From: an uncultured Bacteroidota bacterium
GTDB lineage: Bacteria > Bacteroidota > Bacteroidia > Bacteroidales > P3
Direction of reading: 5' to 3'
Assembly (NCBI GenBank): GCA_902774395.1
Contig: CACYIK010000011.1
Coordinates: 92,450-156,449 of the forward strand
Length of the DNA stretch: 64,000 bases
Positions 40,801 to 48,978 of the stretch are shown here, one piece after another. The notes under the pieces are model-generated. The model was not told where the DNA came from and searched no databases. It saw nothing but the letters and a program-made list of their open reading frames with translations. The position numbers and the translations under genes were made by a program. The number at the start of each line of letters is the position of its first letter. The first letter of the stretch is position 1.

Positions 40801-42803
40801 TCTATCACGACCTGTTGCAGCAAACCGATAGCTATACCGCCTTCCCAGGCATCTGCCTTACCGACACCTTCCAACTGGGCGAACAGATGTATGCCAAGAA
40901 GAAGGGGCTCGACCGCCAGAAAGAGGTGGAAGGATTTGAAACCCCATTTGTAGAGAACAACAAACGCGTCCAGCGGCAACTTGACAGCCCAATAACCGTT
41001 ATTATCGGCAACCCACCGTATTCAGCTGGTCAGAAGAGTGCCAATGACAATGCGCAGAACCAGCACTATCCATTATTGGAAACACAGATTAGACAGCAAT
41101 ACGTTGAAGGAAGTCAAACAAATTTAAACAACTCGATGTATGACTCATACATCAAGGCGTTTCGATGGGCTACTGATCGTTTAACAGGGGAAAAAGGAAT
41201 AGTTGCATTTATTACAAATTCAGGATGGATTGATAGTAATGCAGGTGATATGTTTAGAAAATGTATTCAAAAAGAATTTTCAGACATTTTTGTTTTTAAT
41301 CTTCGTGGATCTATTCGTTCTAATATGGGCAATAAGGAAGATGTGAAAAGAGAGGGTGGTAATATATTTGGAATACTTACAGGAGTGGCGATAACAATAC
41401 TTGTAAAAGATGTAAGTAAAAACGAAGAGGCTACTATTCATTATTGTAACATGGATGACTATCTGTCTGCCAATGAGAAGTTAGCCTATATGAAGAATCA
41501 GAATAATATTGGGAAATGTACTTTCGAGATTATCCATCCCAATGAACAATTTGATTGGATAAGACAACGTAATAGCAATTTTTCTGATTACATATCACTT
41601 ACCCCAGAACAAAATGGAATTTGTTTTTTTGAGAAGAAGTCAAGTGGGGTGAAAACCAATAGAGATAATTGGTGCTACAATGCTGGTAAAGGAGAGTTGA
41701 GTCAAAATATTAAATCAGCAATTGATTTTTATAACTCCGAAAGAGAACGTCTTTGTCAAACTAAATCAGTAGAATTGGAAATGAATGATAAAAAGTTCTC
41801 TTGGGATCGGCAGAATATAAAAGATGTTTTTAATGACAAACAATATACTTTTTCTAAAGAAAATATTAGAGAAGCATGTTATCGCCCGTTTTTCAAACAA
41901 CAATTATATTTTCATAGACAATTGAACAATTGCGTATATCAGATACCACAATTGTTCCCAATAAGCGAAGGTGAAAATTCACTAATTTGTATACCTGGAG
42001 TAGGAGTAACAAAACCGTTCACTTGCCTTATGATTGACAGTATCCCTGACTACGAAATAAGTGGTAAAAGTCAGTGTTTTCCTCTTTATTGGTACGAAGA
42101 GAACAAAGGTACACAAGGCAATCTATTTGATGATGGGCAGAACAAATATATACGCCACGATGCCATCACCGACTTTATCCTGAAGCGGGCGCGGGAACAG
42201 TATGGCGATAAGGTAACAAAAGAGGATATCTTCTACTACGTCTATGGTTTCTTGCATTGCCCATCCTACCGTGAGACCTTCGCCAACGACTTGAAGAAAA
42301 TGCTGCCGCGTCTGCCGCTGGTGGAAAAACCTGACGACTTTTGGGCATTCAGCAAGGCAGGTCGCGAGTTGGCGGAACTGCATTTGAACTATGAGCAGGT
42401 GCCAGCGTCGAAAGAGGTGGTGGTGGATTGGCATAATATGCTGCCTGGAATGATGGATGCAGACACGCCGGAAAAACTCTACCGAGTAACACAGATGCGT
42501 TTCGGCAAGCGTGGAAAAGACAAAGACAAGAGTGTCATCGAATACAACCAGTTCATCACGCTGCGCAACATCCCTCTGCGGGCCTACGACTACGTGGTCA
42601 ACGGCAAGAGCGCCATCGAGTGGATTATGGAACGCTACTGCGACAAGGTGGACTCCAAGAGCGGCATCCGCAACGATGCCAACCAATGGGGCATCGAACA
42701 CGGCAATCCCAAGTATCCTCTTGAACTCCTCCAGAGCATCATCACCCTCAGCCTCAAAACCCTCGACATCATCGACAACCTCCCGAAAATGACATTTGAA
42801 TAG
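37893..42803 (+). CDS. Type ISP restriction-modification enzyme (nuclease-helicase-methyltransferase)
   Basis: Single-chain restriction-modification protein of 1636 residues. Domains in order: Mrr-like PD-(D/E)xK nuclease (Asp66 in SGIDLVAQ; QCK at 80-82); superfamily-2 translocase with Walker A ACGTGKT (204-210), DEAH box (339-342) and the later VGRVMRRAEGKKYGYI; a coupler region; an N6-adenine methyltransferase with motif I DPFTGTGTF (from 921) and motif IV NPPY (1040-1043); then a C-terminal target-recognition region. It would cut DNA at a distance after translocation and protect by methylation. About 41080-42120 (residues ~1063-1410) is much more AT-rich than both sides, the expected place of the specificity domain, suggesting exchange. 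A peptide LNNLTPEEIAVIEKNTQ lies just past the stop in another frame. Confidence 0.93.
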   Translation: MSNFEIVINRYRKQSFSEADKGNRFERLMQAMLRTIPPYCNELQQVWPWSEFPYRQSISLHDSGIDLVAQTNDGNYWAIQCKCYRADAKIDKGDVDTFLTTSSRSFKDDEGKQLFFSFRLWIDTTDGGFTSHAAESFIGQAIPASVLHLAELAEMPVDWEELGKGISGTKAITEHKEVRQHQQDALNEAVKYYKEHDRGKLIMACGTGKTFTALRIAEQMTDCRGKVLFLVPSIALLGQTLREWSFDAQKPIRPMCICSDSEVSRTHTKDDDTNITSVEELAFPASTSVEQIKQQYFALQHDKREGMLVVFSTYQSIERIAAAQSAIGEELTFDLIICDEAHRTTGVTLKGDDESAFVRVHDNDFIRARKRMYMTATPRLYKESDQKRAKDQDAYLCSMDNPELYGEEFYRLGFGEAVDKNLLSDYKVLILNVEPGDVNTEVQVALSGLDAATQKEVNTDDMAKLIGCINALSKRSRYDNKLLREIDPQPMHRAVAFCQNIKVSKAIKEAFNACRDSYYASLSSEERRGLVRVEADHVDGSMGAAKREAKLSWLKNTKTDGYECHLLSNVRCLSEGVDVPSLDAVIFLAAKNSQVDVVQSVGRVMRRAEGKKYGYIIIPIVVPSDVDPEVALNDNKTYAVVWDILNALRAHDDRFNAMVNKIELNKKRPDVVQLIRPGSSLIGQGGGNGDEESDGDGLSAAESSSAYKSQLEMRFEQLQNVIFARMVQKVGSKRYWEQWASDVAKIAEKHIAQINQLIAEEPKARREFDRFIKGLHKDINPSVSEPQAVEMLAQHIITQPVFEALFDSYAFTANNPVSKAMSKIVTLLNEKIDEADRKSLEAFYRSVRKRAEGIDNAEAKQKIVVELYDKFFTTAFPKVKEQLGIVYTPVEVVDFIIHSVEHVLNEQFGRSLNDRNVKIIDPFTGTGTFITRLLQSGIIHDIEYKYKNEIFANEIVLLAYYIASVNIENVYHDLLQQTDSYTAFPGICLTDTFQLGEQMYAKKKGLDRQKEVEGFETPFVENNKRVQRQLDSPITVIIGNPPYSAGQKSANDNAQNQHYPLLETQIRQQYVEGSQTNLNNSMYDSYIKAFRWATDRLTGEKGIVAFITNSGWIDSNAGDMFRKCIQKEFSDIFVFNLRGSIRSNMGNKEDVKREGGNIFGILTGVAITILVKDVSKNEEATIHYCNMDDYLSANEKLAYMKNQNNIGKCTFEIIHPNEQFDWIRQRNSNFSDYISLTPEQNGICFFEKKSSGVKTNRDNWCYNAGKGELSQNIKSAIDFYNSERERLCQTKSVELEMNDKKFSWDRQNIKDVFNDKQYTFSKENIREACYRPFFKQQLYFHRQLNNCVYQIPQLFPISEGENSLICIPGVGVTKPFTCLMIDSIPDYEISGKSQCFPLYWYEENKGTQGNLFDDGQNKYIRHDAITDFILKRAREQYGDKVTKEDIFYYVYGFLHCPSYRETFANDLKKMLPRLPLVEKPDDFWAFSKAGRELAELHLNYEQVPASKEVVVDWHNMLPGMMDADTPEKLYRVTQMRFGKRGKDKDKSVIEYNQFITLRNIPLRAYDYVVNGKSAIEWIMERYCDKVDSKSGIRNDANQWGIEHGNPKYPLELLQSIITLSLKTLDIIDNLPKMTFE

Positions 42804-42900
42804 TCTACCAACTCAACAACCTCACCCCCGAAGAAATCGCCGTGATAGAAAAGAATACACAATAAAATGAGAATCTGCTCGTTTCTCCCAAAAAAGAGAA

Positions 42901-43257
42901 ATGAGAGACATAAAGACGATAGCAGACTTATTCCTATTTTTACTAGAGCGGTATGGTTCTCCATATATTCGTAAACGAGTAAAGAAAATAAAGCTTTTGA
43001 TGAACTGCCCGGACTGGGTAGAATTCTTTAATATTGCCATAGTTGATGCAATGGGATATCCTGTCCCCATAAAAGAAACAACGTTAGACAAAGGCGTTGA
43101 TTATATAATAGATCTGTTCGAAAATGATATTGAAGAGACTCAATTTGCATCAGAAGAAGACAAACGAAGAGAACGAACCAATATGCACGCTTTTATGGCG
43201 TGGTATAGAGAAACAGCGAAACGAGAATTGATGATTAGGGGAAGATTGATAAAATAA
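42901..43257 (+). CDS. Small protein of unknown function, cassette gene 1
   Basis: 118 residues, AT-rich, mostly helical and charged (MRDIKTIADLFLFLLERYG start; MHAFMAWYRETAKREL near the end). No signal peptide, no membrane span and no motif I recognise. It lies 97 bases after the type ISP gene and 16 bases before the next gene in the same direction, so the two probably form one transcript. Confidence 0.7.
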   Translation: MRDIKTIADLFLFLLERYGSPYIRKRVKKIKLLMNCPDWVEFFNIAIVDAMGYPVPIKETTLDKGVDYIIDLFENDIEETQFASEEDKRRERTNMHAFMAWYRETAKRELMIRGRLIK

Positions 43258-43273
43258 ATGTTGGTTTTTTTAT

Positions 43274-44278
43274 ATGGAAACAAGTACATTTATTATCACA
43301 ACAGACAATACAGGGATAAAATACCATCTATGGTTCTATAATTATTTGGCAAAAATTTCAGGAAAAGAAATAGAAGGAATAATTATAGGCGAGAAATACT
43401 GCACTTGTGAAAAAACGGAATTAGTGTATTCTGAAGAGTCAGACTTAAAAAAACAGCTTTTCAGTATCGTACCAGAATGCAATAGAGTGCCTATTGAACG
43501 TATTGCTCTGACCAAAATGGCTCTTGATTGTGGTGAAAGATATAGCAATATTTACAGACCACTTTATACTTCTTTTTTCTCTAACATTCATGATATTAAT
43601 CCACTGCAGGATATATCACCAGACTATTACGTAGACCCTGCAATAGAAAACTTGCGAGATTATAATAACTATATCCGACAACTTGAATTAATTTTAGACG
43701 AACTATTTGACATATTTAAAGTGGTAAGTCCACATAGTCGTAATATGAAGGTGTTTGGTAATGCAATTAGAAATGTCCTTATTCTTTCATGCACAGAGGT
43801 TGATTCACTTATGAAGTCCGTTTTATATGGCAATGGCTATAAAGTTGATAGGCCAAACATGAATGATTATAGACAGCTTATTATTCCGATGAAACTATTT
43901 GATTATACATTATCGTTTCGGTATATTAATGAAGTAGGAGGAAAAACACCTTTTGGGAAATGGGGGACTAAAGAAAATTCTAATTCACCAAGTTGGTACA
44001 AAGCATATAACCATATAAAGCATGACAGAATCAATAATTTCAAAGAGGCAAATCTGAGAAATGCAATTGAAGCAACTATGGGATTTGCAACCATGCTGAT
44101 TGCCACATACGGATATCGTAACGATATTTGGAATGAGAAAATTGGTAGGATAATAGAAGTTAAAAAAGAGCCATCTTGGTCACTGAAGGATTTCTATCTG
44201 CCTCCTGTAATAGGAAGTGAAGAACTTTACGTCAATCACCCTGATATTTGTAAAGGAAAGACAAATAAAAAAAGTTAG
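43274..44278 (+). CDS. Unknown protein, possibly HEPN-like C-terminal half, cassette gene 2
   Basis: 334 residues, AT-rich. The second half is helical. It contains SWYKAYNHIKHDRINNFKEA followed by LRNAIEATMGFATMLIATYG, a layout seen in many uncharacterised HEPN-fold proteins where a polar residue-x3-KH-x-R block follows a long helix. A strict R-x4-6-H site is not clear, so the ribonuclease activity of true HEPN toxins cannot be assumed. The first half has YCTCEKTELVY and no recognised fold. Downstream of a restriction-modification gene, a defence role is a reasonable guess only. Confidence 0.7.
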   Translation: METSTFIITTDNTGIKYHLWFYNYLAKISGKEIEGIIIGEKYCTCEKTELVYSEESDLKKQLFSIVPECNRVPIERIALTKMALDCGERYSNIYRPLYTSFFSNIHDINPLQDISPDYYVDPAIENLRDYNNYIRQLELILDELFDIFKVVSPHSRNMKVFGNAIRNVLILSCTEVDSLMKSVLYGNGYKVDRPNMNDYRQLIIPMKLFDYTLSFRYINEVGGKTPFGKWGTKENSNSPSWYKAYNHIKHDRINNFKEANLRNAIEATMGFATMLIATYGYRNDIWNEKIGRIIEVKKEPSWSLKDFYLPPVIGSEELYVNHPDICKGKTNKKS

Positions 44279-44361
44279 TACAAACTGGAAGTGTAGAGTG
44301 CTATTTGCGCCCTTATTTAATGTGTGTAAAAAATAGAGTTCTCAAAATAAGATAAAACTCG

Positions 44362-44369
44362 TATCTTTG
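44362..44369 (+). promoter_or_regulatory. Orphan -7-like element
   Basis: TATCTTTGCAAATAAAG resembles a -7 element with start region on the + strand, but it points into the 3' end of the convergent DUF2971 gene and no + strand gene follows. It may be a leftover promoter of a lost gene or chance. Confidence 0.3.
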
Positions 44370-44378
44370 CAAATAAAG

Positions 44379-45497
44379 TTATAAAGCTTGTGCTGTAATA
44401 TTGTATATGTTTGTTGGTGTACTGGCCATCTTATAATATCTTACATTTTCATCTTTTAATATCTGCTTTATTGTTTCAATGTTTTGTTTTGATGCACTGA
44501 CACCAAAATAAATGGCTTCAATTTTGCAAAACCTACCCATTGGTATTGGGGAATAAAAGGAATTTGTATTAGGAAGATATCCAATCAATCTAATTTCGTT
44601 TTCATATTTCCACGAATGGTTTTTAGTACAATATGCCAAATCTGAATCAATGCTATCAATATCAACATTGACCTTCTCTGATGAATTCTTATAGATTACA
44701 GGCCTAAAAAACAATGCCATGTCCTCGTTGTTCACAAAACTTTCTGCAAATGAATATTTAACACAAAATCCTCTATGGTTGTCTGCGTAGTGAGACCACA
44801 TAAGAATATTTTTATAGGCTTTGTTTCTCCCTTTATCTTCAGAAAAAGAACGTATTCGATAATAATCAAACGATTTCTTATATGGTGCTACATGTGTTTT
44901 TTCAGCACAACGATGTTCAAGTTGTTCTTTCCAATGCATTACGAGAGTGTCAAAGGGGTCATTAAAGGAAGATGGATGCACCAATGTGATCTCTCGATTA
45001 ATTAAGTCCGAAAGGGAGTATTCATTATATGGTCGAAACGAATATAAATTAGGATAATAATGGGATTTTACTTTTGCTGCGATGTGGTATTTCTGATAAC
45101 ATTTTAGAGAATCGTCGAATAATCCAGCCATTGCAAATGTTTCTCCTGCGGAAAAATAGACATCTGTTTCTTCAATGATGTTTTTTGGAACGTTATCAAT
45201 TATAAGTAGGCTAGGATTGTCAAATTCATCAGACACAATTGGCTCTATCTGTTCAATAGATTCAAGTGTCTGGTGTAATTCTGCAACCGCCTTTTCCATT
45301 TGGCCATGCCCTTTATAATATTGGGATTTAAGGTAATGTAAACGATAGTCTTTACATGTCAAAGACATTGTTGCATTGAAAAAATCTTCATCAGGATACT
45401 TTCCAAGATATTGTTTGAGTATTTCAAGAAATTTTTGGAAATCAATATCTTGCTGTGTGTATTTCCCTTTTTTCGGGTTTAGTATGTATTTTTTCAT
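44379..45497 (-). CDS. DUF2971-domain protein
   Basis: 372 residues from the ATG at 45497 (MKKYILNPKKGKYTQQ). A frame-extending ATG at 45521 lies inside the -7 element and is rejected. The N-terminal third looks like helical repeats (YYKGHGQMEKAVAELHQTLE; FDDSLKCYQKYHIAAK). Then comes the DUF2971 signature: LYSFRPYNEYSLSDLINREI, LVHPSSFNDPFD, ILMWSHYADNHRGFCVKY, and ENEIRLIGY. The family is common near defence genes; its biochemistry is unknown. It is transcribed toward the unknown cassette. Confidence 0.85.
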   Translation of the reverse strand: MKKYILNPKKGKYTQQDIDFQKFLEILKQYLGKYPDEDFFNATMSLTCKDYRLHYLKSQYYKGHGQMEKAVAELHQTLESIEQIEPIVSDEFDNPSLLIIDNVPKNIIEETDVYFSAGETFAMAGLFDDSLKCYQKYHIAAKVKSHYYPNLYSFRPYNEYSLSDLINREITLVHPSSFNDPFDTLVMHWKEQLEHRCAEKTHVAPYKKSFDYYRIRSFSEDKGRNKAYKNILMWSHYADNHRGFCVKYSFAESFVNNEDMALFFRPVIYKNSSEKVNVDIDSIDSDLAYCTKNHSWKYENEIRLIGYLPNTNSFYSPIPMGRFCKIEAIYFGVSASKQNIETIKQILKDENVRYYKMASTPTNIYNITAQAL

Positions 45498-45518
45498 AAA
45501 CGAGAGTTTTTTCGATTG

Positions 45519-45526
45519 CAAAGATA
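45519..45526 (-). promoter_or_regulatory. -7 element of the DUF2971 gene
   Basis: CAAAGATA reads TATCTTTG on the minus strand, 22 bases before the ATG at 45497. This decides the start codon because the alternative ATG falls within the element. Confidence 0.7.
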
Positions 45527-45534
45527 AGAATAAT

Positions 45535-45990
45535 ATTTCATAAAACAGGGCTTTTCTTCAACAAAGAAAAAGTTTAGCACAAAGAACCCACAAAGAAGGA
45601 GCGTATAACCCACAAAGAAGGGGGGAGGAATGCGTTAATGTGTTAATTCGTTAGTGCGTTAGTGATAATATACGAGGTTCCGCCGTGGTGTGCCGTCGGC
45701 TTAACCGACTGGTATGCCGTCAGCTCGGCTGACAACTATCGTCGGACCATCGCCGAAGGATCTCCGAAGGAACAATAAGCTTGAATGTGCGAATGCGCTA
45801 TAAGAATGTGTTTTTCGCTTGATTTGATTAATTTCAGCGGTGCTCAAGGCCTCTATCGAGGCAGAACGTGTGAATGCGTAAATGCGTTAATACATTAGTA
45901 GGTGGATTGTTGTACCACGAAATGCAGGCACAGAAATATGGAAAAAGTGACGATTTGATGAAAAATAACGTTGGAAAATCGGACATTATT
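45535..45990. repeat. Gene-free stretch with AATGCGTTAATGTG repeats and hairpins
   Basis: About 490 bases without a credible gene. It holds two direct copies of ACCCACAAAGAAGG (45588 and 45609 areas), degenerate tandem units of AATGCGTTA/GTGCGTTAGTG (45630-45665, 45784-45800, 45868-45900), and hairpin-forming GTCGGCTTAACCGAC and GTCAGCTCGGCTGAC (45688-45735). A TTTGATTAATTTCAGCGG block at 45821 on recurs inverted near 55411-55436. Confidence 0.75.
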
Positions 45991-46023
45991 CGTATATTTG
46001 CAGTTGGAAAATCGGACAATATT
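45970..46023 (+). promoter_or_regulatory. Promoter flanked by direct repeats before ATPase 2
   Basis: TATATTTG at 45993-46000 is a -7 element. It is bracketed by two 21-base direct copies starting GTTGGAAAATCGGACA (45970-45990 and 46003-46023, one difference), with a third partial copy further upstream. The layout parallels the repeated boxes before ATPase 1 and suggests a repressor site. Confidence 0.7.
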
Positions 46024-47373
46024 ATGCTTAAAAGGAAGATTGATAGTTATTTAGATAATTTCCTTGCTCGTTCAAAGAAGGCTTTGTTGCTTACAGGTGC
46101 ACGACAGACGGGAAAGTCTTTCTCAATTCGTCAGTTTGGGAAGACTCATTTCAGGCATTTTGTAGAGATAAACTTTATCAACCAACCGGAAGCTGCAGAT
46201 GCATTAAAAGGGGCTAAAAACAGCCAGGATATCCTTGTCAGGCTGTCTCTGCTGACCGATACACCTTTGGTGAAGGGACAGACCCTTGTCTTTTTCGACG
46301 AGGTGCAAGAATGCCCCGAGATAGTGACAGCCATAAAATTTCTTGTGGATGAAGGCAGCTACCGTTATGTGATGAGTGGCTCTCTGCTTGGTGTCGAGTT
46401 GAACGACCTGCGCTCCGAACCAGTAGGATATATGGATGTGAAAGAAATGTTCCCACTTGACCTTGAGGAGTTTTTTATGGCCATGGGGGTGTCGGAACAG
46501 GTTTTGGACAGTTTGAAGTTATCTTTTGACAAAAGACAGCCGGTCGATGGTTTTGTTCATTCCAAGATGATGGAATTGTTCAGGCTTTATCTTATTGTGG
46601 GAGGTATGCCCGCTGCCGTACAGAAATATGTCGACACACACAACTTGCAGCAGGTGATGGCCGAGCAGCAAGCCATTGTGAGACTCTACAAACGCGACAT
46701 CGCAAAGTATGACAGGAACCACAAACTATACTTGGAGGAAATATTCGATTTGATACCGTCGGAGTTGAATGCCAAAAACAAGCGTTTCATTCTGAAGGAT
46801 CTGAATGAGAATATGAAGTTCACACGATATGAGAATAGTTTCCTCTGGCTAAAGAATGCAGGTGTCGCTTTGCCAACTTACAGTGTGGAAGAGCCAGTTG
46901 TCCCGTTGAAGCTGTCGCGCAGCAGGAATCTCTTCAAGCTGTTCCAAAATGACATTGGCTTGTTGGCAAGCCAATATGCAGAAGGTATCCAGTTGCGTAT
47001 CATAAACGACGAAAAGAGCATCAATTTTGGAGCCATTTTCGAAAATGTGGTGGCACAAGAACTGCACGCCCACGGATATGACCTGTATTATTTCAACAGT
47101 AAAAAGCAAGGAGAGCTTGACTTTGTTATTGAACGCAACGGATATGTTGTGCCTATTGAGGTAAAATCAGGCAAGGACTACCAGCGCCACAATGCATTGT
47201 CGAATGTGATGGAGAATACCGAGTACGCCATACCACAGGCATTTGTTTTTTGTCACGACAATGTAAGCGCCAGCAACAATGTGTGTTATCTCCCTATATA
47301 TATGGTTGCTTTTCTTGTCAAGGAGATGATGGATGACATTTTGTATTCGGTTGATATGAGCGGGATTCAGTAA
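46024..47373 (+). CDS. AAA_14/DUF4143 ATPase 2
   Basis: 449 residues from the ATG at 46024 (MLKRKIDSYLDNFLARSK); the open frame extends upstream, but that part encodes the promoter and its repeats. Walker A TGARQTGKS, Walker B LVFFDEVQE, sensor YVMSGSLLG, then DUF4143 features (YKRDIAKYDRN, FENVVAQELHAHGYDLYYF) and a nuclease-like tail QGELDFVIERNGYVVPIEVKSG (D...E-x-K). The C-terminal D-ExK matches the restriction-like fold often seen in the family. Function unsettled. Confidence 0.9.
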   Translation: MLKRKIDSYLDNFLARSKKALLLTGARQTGKSFSIRQFGKTHFRHFVEINFINQPEAADALKGAKNSQDILVRLSLLTDTPLVKGQTLVFFDEVQECPEIVTAIKFLVDEGSYRYVMSGSLLGVELNDLRSEPVGYMDVKEMFPLDLEEFFMAMGVSEQVLDSLKLSFDKRQPVDGFVHSKMMELFRLYLIVGGMPAAVQKYVDTHNLQQVMAEQQAIVRLYKRDIAKYDRNHKLYLEEIFDLIPSELNAKNKRFILKDLNENMKFTRYENSFLWLKNAGVALPTYSVEEPVVPLKLSRSRNLFKLFQNDIGLLASQYAEGIQLRIINDEKSINFGAIFENVVAQELHAHGYDLYYFNSKKQGELDFVIERNGYVVPIEVKSGKDYQRHNALSNVMENTEYAIPQAFVFCHDNVSASNNVCYLPIYMVAFLVKEMMDDILYSVDMSGIQ

Positions 47374-47384
47374 GAATTATAGAA

Positions 47385-47462
47385 TGTGTTAACGTGCGAA
47401 TGTGGGAATGCGCTTTGAGAATGCGTGAATGTGAGAATGTGTTAATTCGTGAATTCGTTAGT
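47385..47462. repeat. Degenerate GAATGTGTTAACGTGC repeats
   Basis: Seven to eight units of AATGTG(T/G)(T/G)AA / GAATGCG lie between ATPase 2 and the NCS2 promoter. They belong to the same family as the arrays at 45630-45900. Confidence 0.85.
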
Positions 47463-47469
47463 AAGGGGA

Positions 47470-47500
47470 TTTGCTAATGGGCAGTTTCATTGTATGTTTG
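47470..47500 (+). promoter_or_regulatory. Consensus promoter of the NCS2 permease
   Basis: TTTG (47470-47473), 19-base spacer, TATGTTTG (47493-47500). The leader forms one hairpin, TTATGTCG with CGACATAA (about 47518-47543). It lacks the conserved features of a purine riboswitch. Confidence 0.85.
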
Positions 47501-47551
47501 TGCAATAAACGGGGGATTATGTCGTTGTTTTAACCGACATAATAAGTTACT

Positions 47552-48922
47552 ATGAAATTCTTGAAATGGTTGGGGTTTGACCCAGAAAAGCATAGCGTCA
47601 GGACGGAGATTCTCGCCGGGCTGACTACCTTCCTCACGATGGCCTATATCCTGGCCGTGAATCCCAATGTCTTCGATGCGCTGGGCGGCGAGATGTCGAA
47701 GGCCAACGGCGCCGTATTCACCGCTACGGCCCTCGCCGCCATCATAGGCACGCTGGCGATGGCCTTCATCGCCAAGAAGCCCTTCGCCCTCGCTCCCGGC
47801 ATGGGGCTCAACACCTTCTTCGTCTATACCGTCTGCATAGCAATGGGTCATAGCTGGCAGTTCGCGCTGACGGCGGTGTTCCTCGAAGGTATCGTGTTTG
47901 TCATCCTTACGCTCACCAATGTGCGCAAGTGGATTGTCGACGCACTCCCACTGTCGCTGAAATATGCCGTGGGTGCCGGCATCGGCCTTATCATAGCTTT
48001 CCTTGGCTTCCAAAACGCCGGCATCGTAGGGCAAGGGCCTACCTTGGTGACCCTCGCCTTCAAGCAGCCCGACGGCTCCTTCAGCGGCACCGCCCTGCTG
48101 GGCATCCTGGGACTTGTCGTCACAGGGGCCTTGGTGATGAAAGGTGTCCGCGGCAGCATCCTCTGGGGTATCCTCGCCACCACAGCATTAGGGCTCATAC
48201 CCATGTACAATGTGGTGGGGGCGGACGGTGCCGTGAGCCGTGTGGCCCTCACCTCGCTGGACGGCATCATCTCGGTGCCGCCGAGCATCGAGAACATTGC
48301 CTTCCAGTTCACTTGGAGCGAGCTCGCCAGCGCCAAAGGCATTCTTGACATGATAGTGGTGCTCTTCACCTTCCTTTTCCTCGACATCTTCGACACGATG
48401 GGTACCGTCATCGGGGTGAGCGAGAAGGCCGGTTACGTCGATAAGGAGGGCAATGTCGACGGCATCAACGAATGCTTCATGGCCGACTCGATAGGTACCA
48501 TCTGCGGTGCCGCCCTCGGCACCAGCACCACGACCACCTATGTGGAGAGCGCCGCCGGTGTGGCCGACGGTGGCCGGACGGGTCTCACAGCCTTCTCTAC
48601 CGCCATTTTCTTCGCCATCGCACTCATCTTCGCGCCGCTCTTCCTGGCCATCCCGTCGGCCGCCACAGCCCCTGCGCTCATCGTGGTGGGCATGATGATG
48701 ATGACACCCGTGCTGAAGATCAACTGGAAAGACCCCGTCGAGGCGCTGCCGGCCTTCATCACGATGGTGGTGATGCCCTTCAGCTTCAGCATCAGCGACG
48801 GCATCCTCATCGGTCTGATAAGCTATGTGTTCCTCAACGCCCTGTGCGGCAACATCAAGAGCATCACCCCCACCATGTGGGTGCTGGCGATACTCTTTGT
48901 GCTAAGATATATCTTTATTTAG
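47552..48922 (+). CDS. NCS2-family (AzgA-type) purine permease
   Basis: 456-residue inner-membrane symporter with about 12-14 spans, probably for guanine/hypoxanthine. Signatures: EILAGLTTFLTMAYILAVNP at the N-terminus, FALAPGMGLNTFF, GFQNAGIVG, FLDIFDTMGTVIGV, and GTSTTTTYVESAAGVADGGR, all AzgA/PbuG type. GC and codon use match the chromosomal core rather than the AT-rich defence genes before it. Followed 57 bases later by the right copy of the 44-bp direct repeat. Confidence 0.93.
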   Translation: MKFLKWLGFDPEKHSVRTEILAGLTTFLTMAYILAVNPNVFDALGGEMSKANGAVFTATALAAIIGTLAMAFIAKKPFALAPGMGLNTFFVYTVCIAMGHSWQFALTAVFLEGIVFVILTLTNVRKWIVDALPLSLKYAVGAGIGLIIAFLGFQNAGIVGQGPTLVTLAFKQPDGSFSGTALLGILGLVVTGALVMKGVRGSILWGILATTALGLIPMYNVVGADGAVSRVALTSLDGIISVPPSIENIAFQFTWSELASAKGILDMIVVLFTFLFLDIFDTMGTVIGVSEKAGYVDKEGNVDGINECFMADSIGTICGAALGTSTTTTYVESAAGVADGGRTGLTAFSTAIFFAIALIFAPLFLAIPSAATAPALIVVGMMMMTPVLKINWKDPVEALPAFITMVVMPFSFSISDGILIGLISYVFLNALCGNIKSITPTMWVLAILFVLRYIFI

Positions 48923-48978
48923 TCTCTTCTTGAGAAGTACGGACTGCAGCGAACACTGCATGACGATGGTGCAGGAGC

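Noticed and set aside
45498..45521. Longer DUF2971 start at 45521
   Set aside because: That ATG falls inside the -7 element, so it would not be in the transcript.
47500..47551. Purine riboswitch before the NCS2 permease
   Set aside because: Only one 8-bp hairpin is present; the three-way junction and conserved loop pairs of purine riboswitches are missing.
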